Shown here: positions 33,426-42,522 of the stretch, piece by piece
Layout of the letters: the number at the start of each line of letters is the position of its first letter
Position numbering within the stretch: position 1 is the first letter of the stretch
Assembly: GCA_947253885.1 (NCBI GenBank)
Contig: CAMYAO010000014.1
Location: 1-55,218 of the forward strand
Length of the DNA: 55,218 bases
Direction: 5' to 3'
From: an uncultured Clostridium sp.
GTDB lineage: Bacteria > Bacillota > Clostridia > Lachnospirales > Lachnospiraceae
Program-made: the position numbers and the translations under genes
The notes under the pieces: model-generated
Seen by the model: the letters and a program-made list of their open reading frames with translations, nothing else
What the model was told of the DNA's origin: nothing
Databases searched by the model: none

Positions 33426-35257
33426 TGAGTCGTTTTTTACCTATTTCAAAACAGGATATGCAGGAACGCGGAATCTCCCAATTAGATTTTGTATATGTTA
33501 TCGGAGATGCTTATGTGGATCATTCTTCCTTCGGGCCGGCTATTATCGGACGAACACTTGAACTCTTCGGTTATTCCGTTGGCATAATTTCTCAGCCTGA
33601 TTGGAAAGATATGAACAGTATCACGGTTTTGGGTGCTCCAAGATTGGCATTTCTGGTTTCTTCGGGAAATATGGATTCAATGGTAAATCATTACAGCGTC
33701 TCTAAAATACGAAGAAAAAAGGACAACTATACAGCCGGAGGGGAAATGGGCAAACGCCCGGATTATGCATGTGTTGTTTATTCAAATCTGATTCGGAAAA
33801 CCTATAAACAAATTCCGATTGTTTTGGGTGGGATTGAAGCCAGTTTGAGACGATTTGCCCATTATGATTATTGGTCGAACAAAGTAAAGAGATCTGTTTT
33901 GCTTGATTCCGGTGCGGATATGATTTTGTATGGAATGGGCGAAAGAAGTATTATTGAACTGGCAGATGCACTGGATAGCGGTTTGAACATTTCCGATATT
34001 ACCTATTTGGACGGAACTGTCTACCGAACGAAAGATCCGTCTGTTGCGTATAACTCTGTTATGCTGCCTTCCTTCGAAGAAATAACCGCAAGTAAAACAA
34101 CCTATGCAAAAAGCTTTTATTTGCAACATCTAAATTCAGATGCATATTCCGGAAAAAGTCTGATAGAGCCTTATCCAAATAAACAGTATATTGTAGTAAA
34201 TCCGCCTCAAAAACCTTTGTCGACGGAAGAATTAGATCGTACCTATGAATTACCGTTTGAAAATAAATGGCATCCGATCTACGACAGTAAGGGAGGGATT
34301 CCCGCTTTTGCTGAAATCAAGTTCAGTCTGACCAGTAATCGTGGATGTTTTGGAGGTTGCAATTTTTGTGCAATTACTTTTCACGAAGGTCGTATTGTAC
34401 AGGCGAGAAGTCAGAACTCTCTGGTGCGCGAGACATATGCCATGACCAGGATGCCGGATTTTAAAGGTTATATTCATGATGTCGGCGGACCGACGGCAAA
34501 CTTCCGTGAACCGGCATGTAAAAAACAGAAACAGCACGGTGCCTGCATGAACAAGCAATGTATGTCTCCTATTTTATGCAGTCAATTGAAGGTGGATCAT
34601 AGTGATTACATTACGTTATTGAGAAGATTAAGAAATATTCCACATGTAAAAAAAGTATTTGTCCGTTCCGGAATCCGATATGATTATGTTCTTGCCGATC
34701 AAAATCAGACATTTTTGGAAGAATTGTGTAAGTATCATGTCAGTGGGCAACTTCGCATAGCTCCGGAACATATTTCGGAGAAGGTATTATCAATGATGGG
34801 AAAGCCAAAAAAAGAACTCTACGAACGTTTTGTGACAAAATTTTATGATATCAATAAAAGAATCCATAAAAATCAGTATGTCGTTCCGTATTTAATGTCA
34901 AGCCACCCCGGCTCGACCTTGAAAGAAGCAATTGAATTAGCGGAATTTGTTCGGGATAGTAATCTGAATCCGGAACAGGTACAGGATTTTTATCCGACTC
35001 CGTCTACAATTGCAACAACGATGTATTATACAGGAGTGGATCCTCGTACTATGCAACCGGTATATACACCGACCAATCCGCATGAAAAGGCTCTACAGCG
35101 TGCATTACTGCAATACAAAGATCCCAAGAATTATTCATTGGTAAAAGAGGCATTATATAAGGCAAATCGTACTGATCTGATCGGATATGGAAAGAATTGC
35201 CTGATTCCTCCCAGACCATGGAAAAAGAAAACGAAACACAATAGGAAAAAGGCGTGA
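33425..35257 (+). CDS. YgiQ family radical SAM protein
   Basis: YgiQ proteins are radical SAM enzymes of unknown reaction. The 610-aa product starts with the family's N-terminal region (VIGDAYVDHSSFGPAIIGR; ISQPDWKD) and has the cluster motif CFGGCNFCAI (CxxxCxxC), then SFHEGR-like FHEGR and VQDFYPTPSTIATTMYYTG, all characteristic. Its C-terminal end lies shortly after that, as in Firmicutes, with a basic tail (PWKKKTKHNRKKA). The E. coli protein is about 130 residues longer. Confidence 0.9.
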   Translation: MSRFLPISKQDMQERGISQLDFVYVIGDAYVDHSSFGPAIIGRTLELFGYSVGIISQPDWKDMNSITVLGAPRLAFLVSSGNMDSMVNHYSVSKIRRKKDNYTAGGEMGKRPDYACVVYSNLIRKTYKQIPIVLGGIEASLRRFAHYDYWSNKVKRSVLLDSGADMILYGMGERSIIELADALDSGLNISDITYLDGTVYRTKDPSVAYNSVMLPSFEEITASKTTYAKSFYLQHLNSDAYSGKSLIEPYPNKQYIVVNPPQKPLSTEELDRTYELPFENKWHPIYDSKGGIPAFAEIKFSLTSNRGCFGGCNFCAITFHEGRIVQARSQNSLVRETYAMTRMPDFKGYIHDVGGPTANFREPACKKQKQHGACMNKQCMSPILCSQLKVDHSDYITLLRRLRNIPHVKKVFVRSGIRYDYVLADQNQTFLEELCKYHVSGQLRIAPEHISEKVLSMMGKPKKELYERFVTKFYDINKRIHKNQYVVPYLMSSHPGSTLKEAIELAEFVRDSNLNPEQVQDFYPTPSTIATTMYYTGVDPRTMQPVYTPTNPHEKALQRALLQYKDPKNYSLVKEALYKANRTDLIGYGKNCLIPPRPWKKKTKHNRKKA

Positions 35258-35260
35258 TCC

Positions 35261-36199
35261 ATGAAAGAATTCATTATTACAGATCGACAATCCGGTCAAA
35301 GATTAGATAAATATCTTTTTAAAATTTTTGAGAAGGCACCTAAATCTTTTATTTACAAAATGCTCCGAAAGAAAAATATTGTCTTAAATAACAAAAAAGC
35401 CGGTGGAAATGAAAAATTACATATATCAGATTCTGTCAAAATCTATTTTTCTGATGAAACCTTTGAGAAATTTTCGACAGATATTACAGTTCCAAAAAAG
35501 AAAAACTATCACTTGAATATTATTTTTGAAGACAGTGATATCCTGATCCTGAACAAACCGTCCAATGTACTGTCTCAAAAAGCAAGTTCCGACGATGTTT
35601 CCATAAATGAACAGATTTTATCCTATCTGATAGACAGTAAGCAGCTTTTCGAGTCGGATCTGATAGATTTTCGTCCATCTATTGCAAACAGATTAGACAG
35701 AAATACTTCTGGTCTGATATTAGCCGGAAAGACAGTAACGGGTCTGCAGCAACTTGCAAATTGTCTAAAGAACCGTTCCCTGAAAAAATTCTATCGCTGT
35801 ATGGTAGCAGGAGAGATTCGTGCCCCGAAGCTGATTAAGGGTTTTTTAACAAAAGATTCCGATTCCAATAAGGTGTTTATATCCGAAGCGCAATCAGAGG
35901 GGAGTCAGCCAATCTGTACGTATTATCAACCGATTCGAGTTTTTTCCGGGTATTCCTATTTGGAAATAGAATTAATCACCGGACGATCTCATCAAATCCG
36001 AGCCCATCTGGCTTCTATCGGTCATCCGATTATAGGTGATAGAAAGTATGGAAATAAGACCGTAAATGATTACTGGAAATCTCACTGTAACGTAAAGTCA
36101 CAAATGCTTCATTCCTACCGTATGGTTTTTCCGGACGGAAGAGAGTATGTTGCTGATTTACCGAATGAATTTAAGACTGTATTAGAAAGGCTATCATGA
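35261..36199 (+). CDS. RluA family pseudouridine synthase
   Basis: This enzyme converts uridine to pseudouridine in rRNA or tRNA. The 312-aa protein has an N-terminal S4 RNA-binding domain (GQRLDKYLFKIFEKAPKSF) and a RluA catalytic domain with NRLDRNTSGLILAGKT, whose aspartate is the nucleophile, plus the RSHQIRAHLASIGHPI motif. RluA/RluC/RluD-type members cannot be separated here, so the target site is left open. It overlaps the next gene by four bases. Confidence 0.92.
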   Translation: MKEFIITDRQSGQRLDKYLFKIFEKAPKSFIYKMLRKKNIVLNNKKAGGNEKLHISDSVKIYFSDETFEKFSTDITVPKKKNYHLNIIFEDSDILILNKPSNVLSQKASSDDVSINEQILSYLIDSKQLFESDLIDFRPSIANRLDRNTSGLILAGKTVTGLQQLANCLKNRSLKKFYRCMVAGEIRAPKLIKGFLTKDSDSNKVFISEAQSEGSQPICTYYQPIRVFSGYSYLEIELITGRSHQIRAHLASIGHPIIGDRKYGNKTVNDYWKSHCNVKSQMLHSYRMVFPDGREYVADLPNEFKTVLERLS

Positions 36200-36810
36200 A
36201 ATTATATTTATTAAGACATGGAGAAACTCCATGGAACAAGTTAAAACAAGTACAGGGATCCTCTGATATTCCTTTAAATGAAAACGGTATTGAATTGGCA
36301 AAAATAACCAGAGACGGATTCCTGCGCGAAAATCTGTCTTTTGATCAGATGTATGTAAGTCCTCTGATCCGTGCTGTTCAAACTGCTGAAACAATTAATG
36401 AAGCATATCATGTTCCCCTTATCACGGATAAGAGAATCAGAGAAATGGGGTTCGGAAAATATGAAGGTTGTCATATTGCATCTACTATGGAAAAAGACCC
36501 CAACTTTTATAATTGTTTTCATCATCCCGAAAAATATATTGCTCCTGATGACGGAGAGGGATTTCAGGATGTTCTGAAACGAATTGATGAGTTTACAAAA
36601 CAAATTCTTCTTCCGTTAGAGACTGAAAACAGATCCACTTTGGTGGTATGCCACGGTGCGGTTATTCGTATGTTTCTATCACTTTTTGAAAATCGCAGTA
36701 TCAAAAATCTATGGGGTGAGCCTCTTTTAAATTGCTCTGTATCAAAAGTGGATCTTACAAACGGTATCTTTACTGTAGAAATTGATCGAAAAATATACTA
36801 CGAGGAATAA
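36196..36810 (+). CDS. Histidine phosphatase family protein
   Basis: The 204-aa protein is of the phosphoglycerate-mutase-like branch 1 family. Catalytic His is in LLRHGETPWN near residue 7, the acid residue lies in EMGFGKYEG and the second His in VVCHGAVIRM. Such proteins include cobalamin (alpha-ribazole) phosphatases and broad sugar-phosphate phosphatases; no cobalamin genes are nearby, so I leave the substrate open. The start overlaps the previous stop (ATGA). Confidence 0.9.
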   Translation: MKLYLLRHGETPWNKLKQVQGSSDIPLNENGIELAKITRDGFLRENLSFDQMYVSPLIRAVQTAETINEAYHVPLITDKRIREMGFGKYEGCHIASTMEKDPNFYNCFHHPEKYIAPDDGEGFQDVLKRIDEFTKQILLPLETENRSTLVVCHGAVIRMFLSLFENRSIKNLWGEPLLNCSVSKVDLTNGIFTVEIDRKIYYEE

Positions 36811-36813
36811 TAG

Positions 36814-37347
36814 ATGGCTACATGGAATTCAAGAGGACTGCGTGGTTCTGCACTGGAAGAGGATATCAATCTTACCCTTGAAAAATATATTGAACATAGA
36901 CTTGCATTGGTGCAGAAAATTCCGACCCCCATCACGCCAATTGAAATCGATCATCACAACCGACACATTACTTTAGCATATTTCGATCAAAAAAGTACGG
37001 TTGATTATATCGGTGTTGTTCAGGGGATTCCGATCTGTTTTGATGCAAAAGAGTGTAAAACCGACACATTTCCGCTTCAAAATATTCACGCTCACCAAGT
37101 AGAATTTATGAAAAATTTTGAACAACAAGACGGTGTAGCTTTTATGATCTTATATTTTACCCATAAAGATCTTCTTTATTATTTATCTTTTACGGAACTT
37201 TATAAATTCTGGGATCGTATGAAAGGCGGCGGAAGAAAAAGTTTTAGAATAGAAGAACTGTCAAGCAGATTTTTCTTTAAGAGACAGGGATTGTTATTGG
37301 TTCCGTTCTTAGAACCCTTAAAATTAGATATTGAATCAAGATATTAG
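36814..37347 (+). CDS. recU: Holliday junction resolvase RecU
   Basis: RecU cleaves Holliday junctions in Firmicutes, where it replaces RuvC. The 177-aa protein begins NSRGLRGSALEEDINLT and has the nuclease residues in STVDYIGVVQG and CFDAKECKTD, followed by HQVEFMKNFEQQDGVAF. The central stalk is present. It is three bases after the phosphatase gene. Together with ruvA and ruvB at 11614-13235 it completes a junction-processing set. It is often paired with pbp1A in Bacillus, which is not the case here. Confidence 0.94.
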   Translation: MATWNSRGLRGSALEEDINLTLEKYIEHRLALVQKIPTPITPIEIDHHNRHITLAYFDQKSTVDYIGVVQGIPICFDAKECKTDTFPLQNIHAHQVEFMKNFEQQDGVAFMILYFTHKDLLYYLSFTELYKFWDRMKGGGRKSFRIEELSSRFFFKRQGLLLVPFLEPLKLDIESRY

Positions 37348-37350
37348 TGT

Positions 37351-37379
37351 TTGACTTCTCTTCCAAACTGTCTTATACT
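37351..37379 (+). promoter_or_regulatory. Promoter of the histidine operon
   Basis: TTGACT (37351-37356), a 17-bp spacer and TATACT (37374-37379): a near-consensus sigma-A promoter starting three bases after the recU stop. Expected transcription start is near 37386. Confidence 0.85.
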
Positions 37380-37391
37380 GATTTTCATATG

Positions 37392-37424
37392 ATAGCATGG
37401 TAGTGTACTAAAGTGAAGTGCTAT
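37392..37424 (+). promoter_or_regulatory. Stem-loop / operator-like site in the hisZ leader
   Basis: ATAGCA (37392-37397) pairs with TGCTAT (37419-37424), ending just before the AAGGAGG ribosome site. Inside is TAGTGTACTA (37401-37410), arms TAGT and ACTA. It could be an operator for a TrpR-like repressor (YerC/HisR type) or a small leader structure. I saw no T-box features. Confidence 0.4.
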
Positions 37425-37436
37425 TAAGGAGGTTAT

Positions 37437-38627
37437 ATGAAAAATCAACTGCTCTATACACCGGATGGTGTCAGAGATATATATCAAACAGAATACGAAA
37501 AGAAATTACAGTTGGAACAGGATCTGTCCTCTGTACTCAAACAATACGGATACCATCCGATTCAAACTCCTTCCTTTGAGTTTTTTGATGTATTTAATAA
37601 AGAATTCAGCAGCACTTCCTCCAAAAATCTATACAAGTTTTTCGACCATGAGGGTCATACATTGGTATTGCGACCGGATATCACTCCATCTATCGCAAGA
37701 TGTGCCGCAACCTATTTCAATCTGTCGGAAACACCATTGCGCTTTTGTTATAACGGAAATACCTTTATCAATAATTTCAGTTATCAAGGGCGCTTACATG
37801 AACGTACACAGATCGGTGCAGAACTGATAGGAGACCAGTCTGTTGACGCAGATGCGGAAATGATAGCATTATCTATCCACTTACTTCGCGCATCCGGTCT
37901 GGATCATTTCCAAATCAGCATCGGGCATGTCGATATACTAAACGGATTATTGGAACAGGCCGATCTGGGTGACAGTATTGAATCGGAAGTAGTAGAGTTG
38001 CTTGCCAATCAAAATTTCTATGGTGTAGAGAGCCTACTCTCCAAGCTCAATATAAATGAACATATAGTTGCATTGTTTTCTATGTTAAAAAACGGTACGA
38101 TTTCTAAAAATGAATTATCTGTTGCCAAACAGTACAGTGAAGATTTCCCTAAAATTTTTCATGCTCTGGAGCGATTGGAAGAACTGGACAACTTACTGGA
38201 TTATTACGAAGTGAAATCCTGTATCAATTATGATCTGGCGGCTCGATCTGCTTTAGATTACTATACGGGAATTGTATTTTCCGGTTATACCTATGGAAGT
38301 GGTGAACCAATTGTAAATGGTGGAAGATACGATCATTTGTTGGGATATTTTGATTCGGATGCCCCTGCAACCGGGTTTGCCGTAATTGTAGATCAGATTT
38401 TATCCGCGCTAAACAGACAAAAAAAGAAAATTCCATTAGACAATAAGATTATCTGGTTGTTATATACTGCCTCAAAAAAGAAAGAGGCGATCAGAGAGGC
38501 TCAATTATTGCGTAAAAACGGCAGATTTATAGAAATGATCTATATTGAAGATGCAAAGACTCTGGCATATTTTGAGTCGGAAGCACGCATAAAAGGTTAT
38601 GACTATATTACAGAATTTGTAGAATAG
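37437..38627 (+). CDS. hisZ: ATP phosphoribosyltransferase regulatory subunit
   Basis: HisZ is a histidyl-tRNA-synthetase-like protein that forms the active hetero-octamer with short HisG and carries histidine feedback. The 396-aa protein starts TPDGVRDIYQTEYEKKLQLE, has the class II core (VLRPDITPSIAR) and GGRYDHLLGYF, but the anticodon-binding domain of a real HisS is replaced by a short divergent end. Its position directly before hisG decides between HisZ and HisS. AAGGAGG precedes the ATG. Confidence 0.95.
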   Translation: MKNQLLYTPDGVRDIYQTEYEKKLQLEQDLSSVLKQYGYHPIQTPSFEFFDVFNKEFSSTSSKNLYKFFDHEGHTLVLRPDITPSIARCAATYFNLSETPLRFCYNGNTFINNFSYQGRLHERTQIGAELIGDQSVDADAEMIALSIHLLRASGLDHFQISIGHVDILNGLLEQADLGDSIESEVVELLANQNFYGVESLLSKLNINEHIVALFSMLKNGTISKNELSVAKQYSEDFPKIFHALERLEELDNLLDYYEVKSCINYDLAARSALDYYTGIVFSGYTYGSGEPIVNGGRYDHLLGYFDSDAPATGFAVIVDQILSALNRQKKKIPLDNKIIWLLYTASKKKEAIREAQLLRKNGRFIEMIYIEDAKTLAYFESEARIKGYDYITEFVE

Positions 38628-38634
38628 GAGAATC

Positions 38635-39282
38635 ATGGATCAATATTTAACATTTGCACTTGGAAAAGGAAGACTTGCAGATCAAACTTTGGAATTGTTT
38701 GAACAAATCGGGATAACCTGTGAAGAAATACGGGACAAAGATACGAGAAAGCTTATTTTTGTTAATGAAGAATTACAGCTCCGTTTCTTCTTGTCGAAGG
38801 GACCGGATGTTCCCACATATGTAGAGTACGGATCTGCAGATATCGGCATTGTAGGAAAAGATACTATCCTGGAAGAAAACCGAAATATTTTAGAAGTATT
38901 GAATTTAAATTTCGGAACATGCACGATGTGTGTATGCGGTCCTAAAGACGCCGCTGCATTATTACAAAACAGGCAGCAGATTCGGGTTGCCACAAAATAT
39001 CCTAAAATAGCCAAAGATTATTTTTTGAATCAAAAACATCAAACAGTAGAAATTATCAAACTAAACGGTTCGATCGAATTAGCTCCTATTCTAGAGCTGT
39101 CGGATGTCATTGTTGATATTGTTGAAACAGGTACAACCTTACGAGAAAACGGTTTATCTGTATTAGAAGAAATTTGTCCTTTATCCGCTCGCATGATTGT
39201 AAATCCGGTAAGTATGAAAATGGAACAGAAAAGAATCAATAAGATTATTACCCGATTACATGATTTGATTTATAAGGAGTAA
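38635..39282 (+). CDS. hisG: ATP phosphoribosyltransferase, short form
   Basis: HisG joins ATP and PRPP, the first step of histidine synthesis. At 215 aa it is the short form without the C-terminal regulatory domain, so it needs HisZ. Family motifs include ALGKGRLADQTLELFEQIGI at the start, YVEYGSADIGIVGKD and the PRPP-binding DIVETGTTLRENGL. It lies seven bases after hisZ and two before hisD. Confidence 0.97.
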   Translation: MDQYLTFALGKGRLADQTLELFEQIGITCEEIRDKDTRKLIFVNEELQLRFFLSKGPDVPTYVEYGSADIGIVGKDTILEENRNILEVLNLNFGTCTMCVCGPKDAAALLQNRQQIRVATKYPKIAKDYFLNQKHQTVEIIKLNGSIELAPILELSDVIVDIVETGTTLRENGLSVLEEICPLSARMIVNPVSMKMEQKRINKIITRLHDLIYKE

Positions 39283-39284
39283 TT

Positions 39285-40580
39285 ATGCGTACATTAGAGT
39301 TAACCCAGAATGCCATATCCAGTATCTTAGAACAACTTTTAAAGAGAAGCCCCAATCAATTCAAGGAATATGAAGACAGAGTAGCTTCTATTATCAAAGA
39401 CGTAAGACTCAATGGTGATAAAGCTGTATTTTCTTACACAAAACAATTTGACGGAGCCTATTTAACTTCCGACACCGTAGAGGTGACAGAAGAGGAAATA
39501 GAAGAAGCCTATCAAAAAGTAGATTCCTCTTTTTTAGAGGTGATGCGGAAAGCAAAAGAAAATATCCGTATCTATCATGAAAAGCAAAAGCAGTACAGCT
39601 GGTTTGACAGCCAGGATAACGGCATTATGCTTGGGCAAAAAGTAACGCCGATTGCAACAGCAGGGGTTTATGTTCCGGGAGGGAAAGCTGCCTATCCGTC
39701 ATCCGTACTAATGAATGTTGTCCCTGCAAAGGTAGCCGGTGTCAAAACCATAATAATGACTACACCTTGCGACAAAAACGGAATTGTAACTCCTAACACA
39801 TTGGTTGCCGCAAAAGAAGCCGGTGTATCCCATATATATAAAATTGGTGGGGCACAGGCGATTGCTGCGATGGCATTTGGCACAGAAAGTATTCCGAAAG
39901 TGGATAAAATTGTCGGTCCGGGAAATATATATGTTGCATTAGCAAAAAAAGCCGTTTTCGGACATGTCAGTATTGATTCTATTGCGGGACCGAGCGAAAT
40001 TCTTGTTTTAGCTGATGCTACTGCTAATCCGACATATATTGCAGCAGATTTGTTATCACAGGCAGAACACGATGAAATGGCTTCCGCCATTTTGATCACT
40101 ACAAGTCCGGAACTGGCTGCCAAGGTATCAGATGAAATAGAACGTTTTACTGCTTTACTCTCCAGAAGAGATATTATCCGAAAATCTTTGGATCAATACG
40201 GTTATATTCTGGTTGCACCCAATCTTACTATGGGAATTGAGGCTGCAAACGAAATTGCATCAGAACATTTGGAGATTGTTACAGAGAATCCATATGAAGT
40301 CATGACCAAGATTAAAAATGCCGGTGCTATCTTTTTGGGAGGATACAGCAGCGAACCTCTGGGAGATTATTTTGCCGGACCGAATCATGTACTCCCAACT
40401 AACGGCACGGCAAAATTTTTCTCTCCTCTCGGAGTAGATGATTTTATTAAAAAATCCAGTATTATATCTTACTCCAAAGAAGCACTTTTCAATATTTATC
40501 CGGATGTTGTGAAATTTGCAGAAAATGAACAGCTGACAGCACATGCGAACTCAATACGAGTTCGTTTTGAAGAAGTTTAA
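39285..40580 (+). CDS. hisD: Histidinol dehydrogenase
   Basis: HisD oxidises histidinol to histidine through histidinal with two NAD+, the last two steps. The 431-aa zinc enzyme shows GVYVPGGKAAYPSSVLMN, the GPGNIYVA and DSIAGPSEILVLAD stretches, LLSQAEHDEMA, the catalytic SEHLEI and GPNHVLPT regions. All are typical and the length is normal. An AAGGAGT ribosome site precedes the ATG. Confidence 0.97.
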   Translation: MRTLELTQNAISSILEQLLKRSPNQFKEYEDRVASIIKDVRLNGDKAVFSYTKQFDGAYLTSDTVEVTEEEIEEAYQKVDSSFLEVMRKAKENIRIYHEKQKQYSWFDSQDNGIMLGQKVTPIATAGVYVPGGKAAYPSSVLMNVVPAKVAGVKTIIMTTPCDKNGIVTPNTLVAAKEAGVSHIYKIGGAQAIAAMAFGTESIPKVDKIVGPGNIYVALAKKAVFGHVSIDSIAGPSEILVLADATANPTYIAADLLSQAEHDEMASAILITTSPELAAKVSDEIERFTALLSRRDIIRKSLDQYGYILVAPNLTMGIEAANEIASEHLEIVTENPYEVMTKIKNAGAIFLGGYSSEPLGDYFAGPNHVLPTNGTAKFFSPLGVDDFIKKSSIISYSKEALFNIYPDVVKFAENEQLTAHANSIRVRFEEV

Positions 40581-40594
40581 CTTCAGGAGATAGT

Positions 40595-41188
40595 ATGAAT
40601 CAACAACGAATTGCTCATATTACAAGACAAACAACGGAAACCTCCATTTCACTTCAATTAAATATTGACGGAAACGGTAACGGTATTATTTCCACCGGAA
40701 TAGGTTTCTTTGATCATATGTTGAACGGCTTTTGTCGACATGGTTTTTTCGATATGAACCTGACATTAGAAGGAGATTTGGAAGTGGATTCTCATCACTC
40801 TGTCGAGGATACGGGAATCGTTTTGGGAACTTGTATATCACAGGCACTCGGTGATAAAAAAGGAATTAATCGATATGGCCACTTTCTCCTCCCTATGGAT
40901 GAAACATTGGTACTGGTTGCAATTGATCTTTCCGGTCGCCCATATTTCTCTTTCGATTATGAATTTACAAATCCTCGTGTCGGAGGGTTTGACACCGAAA
41001 TGGTTCGTGAATTCTTTTATGCAATTTCTTATTCTGCCGGTATGAATCTGCATATAAAAGTTCTGTCCGGAAATAATACACATCATATTATCGAAGCAAT
41101 TTTTAAAGGCTTTTCCAAAGCATTGGATATGGCGACACAATATAATTCACGTGTAGACGGTATCCCTTCTACAAAAGGGATTTTATAA
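40595..41188 (+). CDS. hisB: Imidazoleglycerol-phosphate dehydratase
   Basis: HisB (dehydratase domain only) removes water from imidazole glycerol phosphate. The 197-aa protein has the two metal-binding repeats: FFDHML and DSHHSVEDTGI in the first half, YSAGMNLHIKV and NTHHIIEAIFKGFSKAL in the second. The histidinol-phosphate phosphatase domain fused to it in E. coli is absent, so that step needs another enzyme, not found here. Confidence 0.97.
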   Translation: MNQQRIAHITRQTTETSISLQLNIDGNGNGIISTGIGFFDHMLNGFCRHGFFDMNLTLEGDLEVDSHHSVEDTGIVLGTCISQALGDKKGINRYGHFLLPMDETLVLVAIDLSGRPYFSFDYEFTNPRVGGFDTEMVREFFYAISYSAGMNLHIKVLSGNNTHHIIEAIFKGFSKALDMATQYNSRVDGIPSTKGIL

Positions 41189-41198
41189 GAGGTTCACT

Positions 41199-42509
41199 AT
41201 GAAACAAATCAAATTGGATGCACATATTTATTTGAAAAACGGCATATTGTTAAAAGAGGATTTTTCTCCTCTTACAGAAGATGTAATCAAATTTATTACG
41301 TCTTTAAACAATTCCGGCATTGATACTCTAATTGTTTCCGATCTTTCTGAAACAGATTCGGAACATGATGTTAATTTACATTTATTAAAAGAATTAAATC
41401 GATATGCCGAGGTTCCGATCTACGGAGCAGGGCATATAAAACGCTTAGAAGATATTAAGAAAATTTTATATACAGGATGCCGGAAAGCGGTCCTGGATGT
41501 TTCTTCTGAAATCACACCCGAAGTTACAAAAGAAGCTCTTGAGCGTTTCGGTTCCGATGCATTAGCAATTTCTATCTCTTTACAAGATGAAGGCAGTATT
41601 CGGGATTTTGATTTTTCTCCTTATTCAGAGGCATTTATTTTTGGAACAGATATAAAAGAAACGGAACTGACAACTTTCATCTCTAACCTTGTTCTTCCTG
41701 TTTCTCTACAAAAAAAGGACATTGTTTTCTTGTCAGAAAACATTACAGATGCTACAGTTGTAGAGATATTATCTATGCCTTCTTTTATAACTGCATTTTC
41801 CGAACCTGATTTTTCCTTCCGGACAGAACATGTATTAGAATTAAAAGAAACATTGCTTGCTGCTGGCATACAAACAGGACATTTATGTTCGAACTTCCAC
41901 TGGTCTGATTTCAAAGTAAATGAAGACGGATTGCTTCCTGTAGTGGTGAGCGACTATAAGACAAACGAAGTTTTGATGCTGGCATATATGAATGAAGAAG
42001 CATTTGACACCACCTTATCCCTCGGTAAAATGACTTATTACAGTCGCAGTCGCAAGGAACTTTGGATAAAAGGATTAACATCCGGACATTATCAATATGT
42101 AAAATCTTTGCATATTGATTGTGACGGAGACACCATTCTTGCAAAGGTTTCTCAGATAGGTGCTGCATGTCATACCGGGTCCAGAAGTTGTTTTTATCGA
42201 GATATTGTTTCTCCATTAGCTGAAGTAAAAAATCCTCAATCTGTATTAGAAGAGGAATACCATATCATAGCAGACAGAAAACTGCATCCAAAAGAGGGTT
42301 CATATACCAATTATCTCTTTGAAAAAGGGATTGACAAAATTTTAAAAAAAATAGGAGAAGAAGCTTCTGAAATTATTATTGCTGCTAAAAATCCGGATTC
42401 TGAAGAAATCAACTATGAAATCGCAGATTTCTTATATCATTGTATGGTTATGATGGTGGAAAAGGGAATTGGCTGGGAAGAAGTAATAGAAGAGTTGTCT
42501 AATCGTTAG
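41199..42509 (+). CDS. hisIE: Three-domain HisIE: HisA/HisF-like N-terminus, PR-AMP cyclohydrolase, PR-ATP pyrophosphatase
   Basis: The 436-aa protein carries the second and third steps of histidine synthesis. Residues about 234-336 are HisI, with LLPVVVSDYKTNEVLMLAYMN-like start, YYSRSRKELWIKG and the zinc-site HIDCDGD and ACHTGSRSCFY. Residues about 348-436 are HisE (EEASEIIIAAKN, EIADFLYHCMV). The first ~225 residues are an addition: IDTLIVSDLSETD, VPIYGAGHIKRLEDIKKIL and CRKAVLDVSS resemble half of a HisA/HisF barrel, but catalytic positions look altered. hisA, hisF, hisH and hisC are not in this operon. I regard the N-terminal part as probably non-catalytic. Confidence 0.92.
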   Translation: MKQIKLDAHIYLKNGILLKEDFSPLTEDVIKFITSLNNSGIDTLIVSDLSETDSEHDVNLHLLKELNRYAEVPIYGAGHIKRLEDIKKILYTGCRKAVLDVSSEITPEVTKEALERFGSDALAISISLQDEGSIRDFDFSPYSEAFIFGTDIKETELTTFISNLVLPVSLQKKDIVFLSENITDATVVEILSMPSFITAFSEPDFSFRTEHVLELKETLLAAGIQTGHLCSNFHWSDFKVNEDGLLPVVVSDYKTNEVLMLAYMNEEAFDTTLSLGKMTYYSRSRKELWIKGLTSGHYQYVKSLHIDCDGDTILAKVSQIGAACHTGSRSCFYRDIVSPLAEVKNPQSVLEEEYHIIADRKLHPKEGSYTNYLFEKGIDKILKKIGEEASEIIIAAKNPDSEEINYEIADFLYHCMVMMVEKGIGWEEVIEELSNR

Positions 42510-42522
42510 AATAGGAGTATAT

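Noticed and set aside
37348..37436. His T-box riboswitch before hisZ
   Set aside because: The leader is only about 50 bases and lacks a specifier loop, the T-box sequence and an attenuator.
39692..40123. A 143-aa open frame on the minus strand inside hisD
   Set aside because: It mirrors the highly conserved hisD coding frame, has no ribosome site or promoter, and its composition (Ala/Thr/Ile rich) is that of a complementary-strand shadow.
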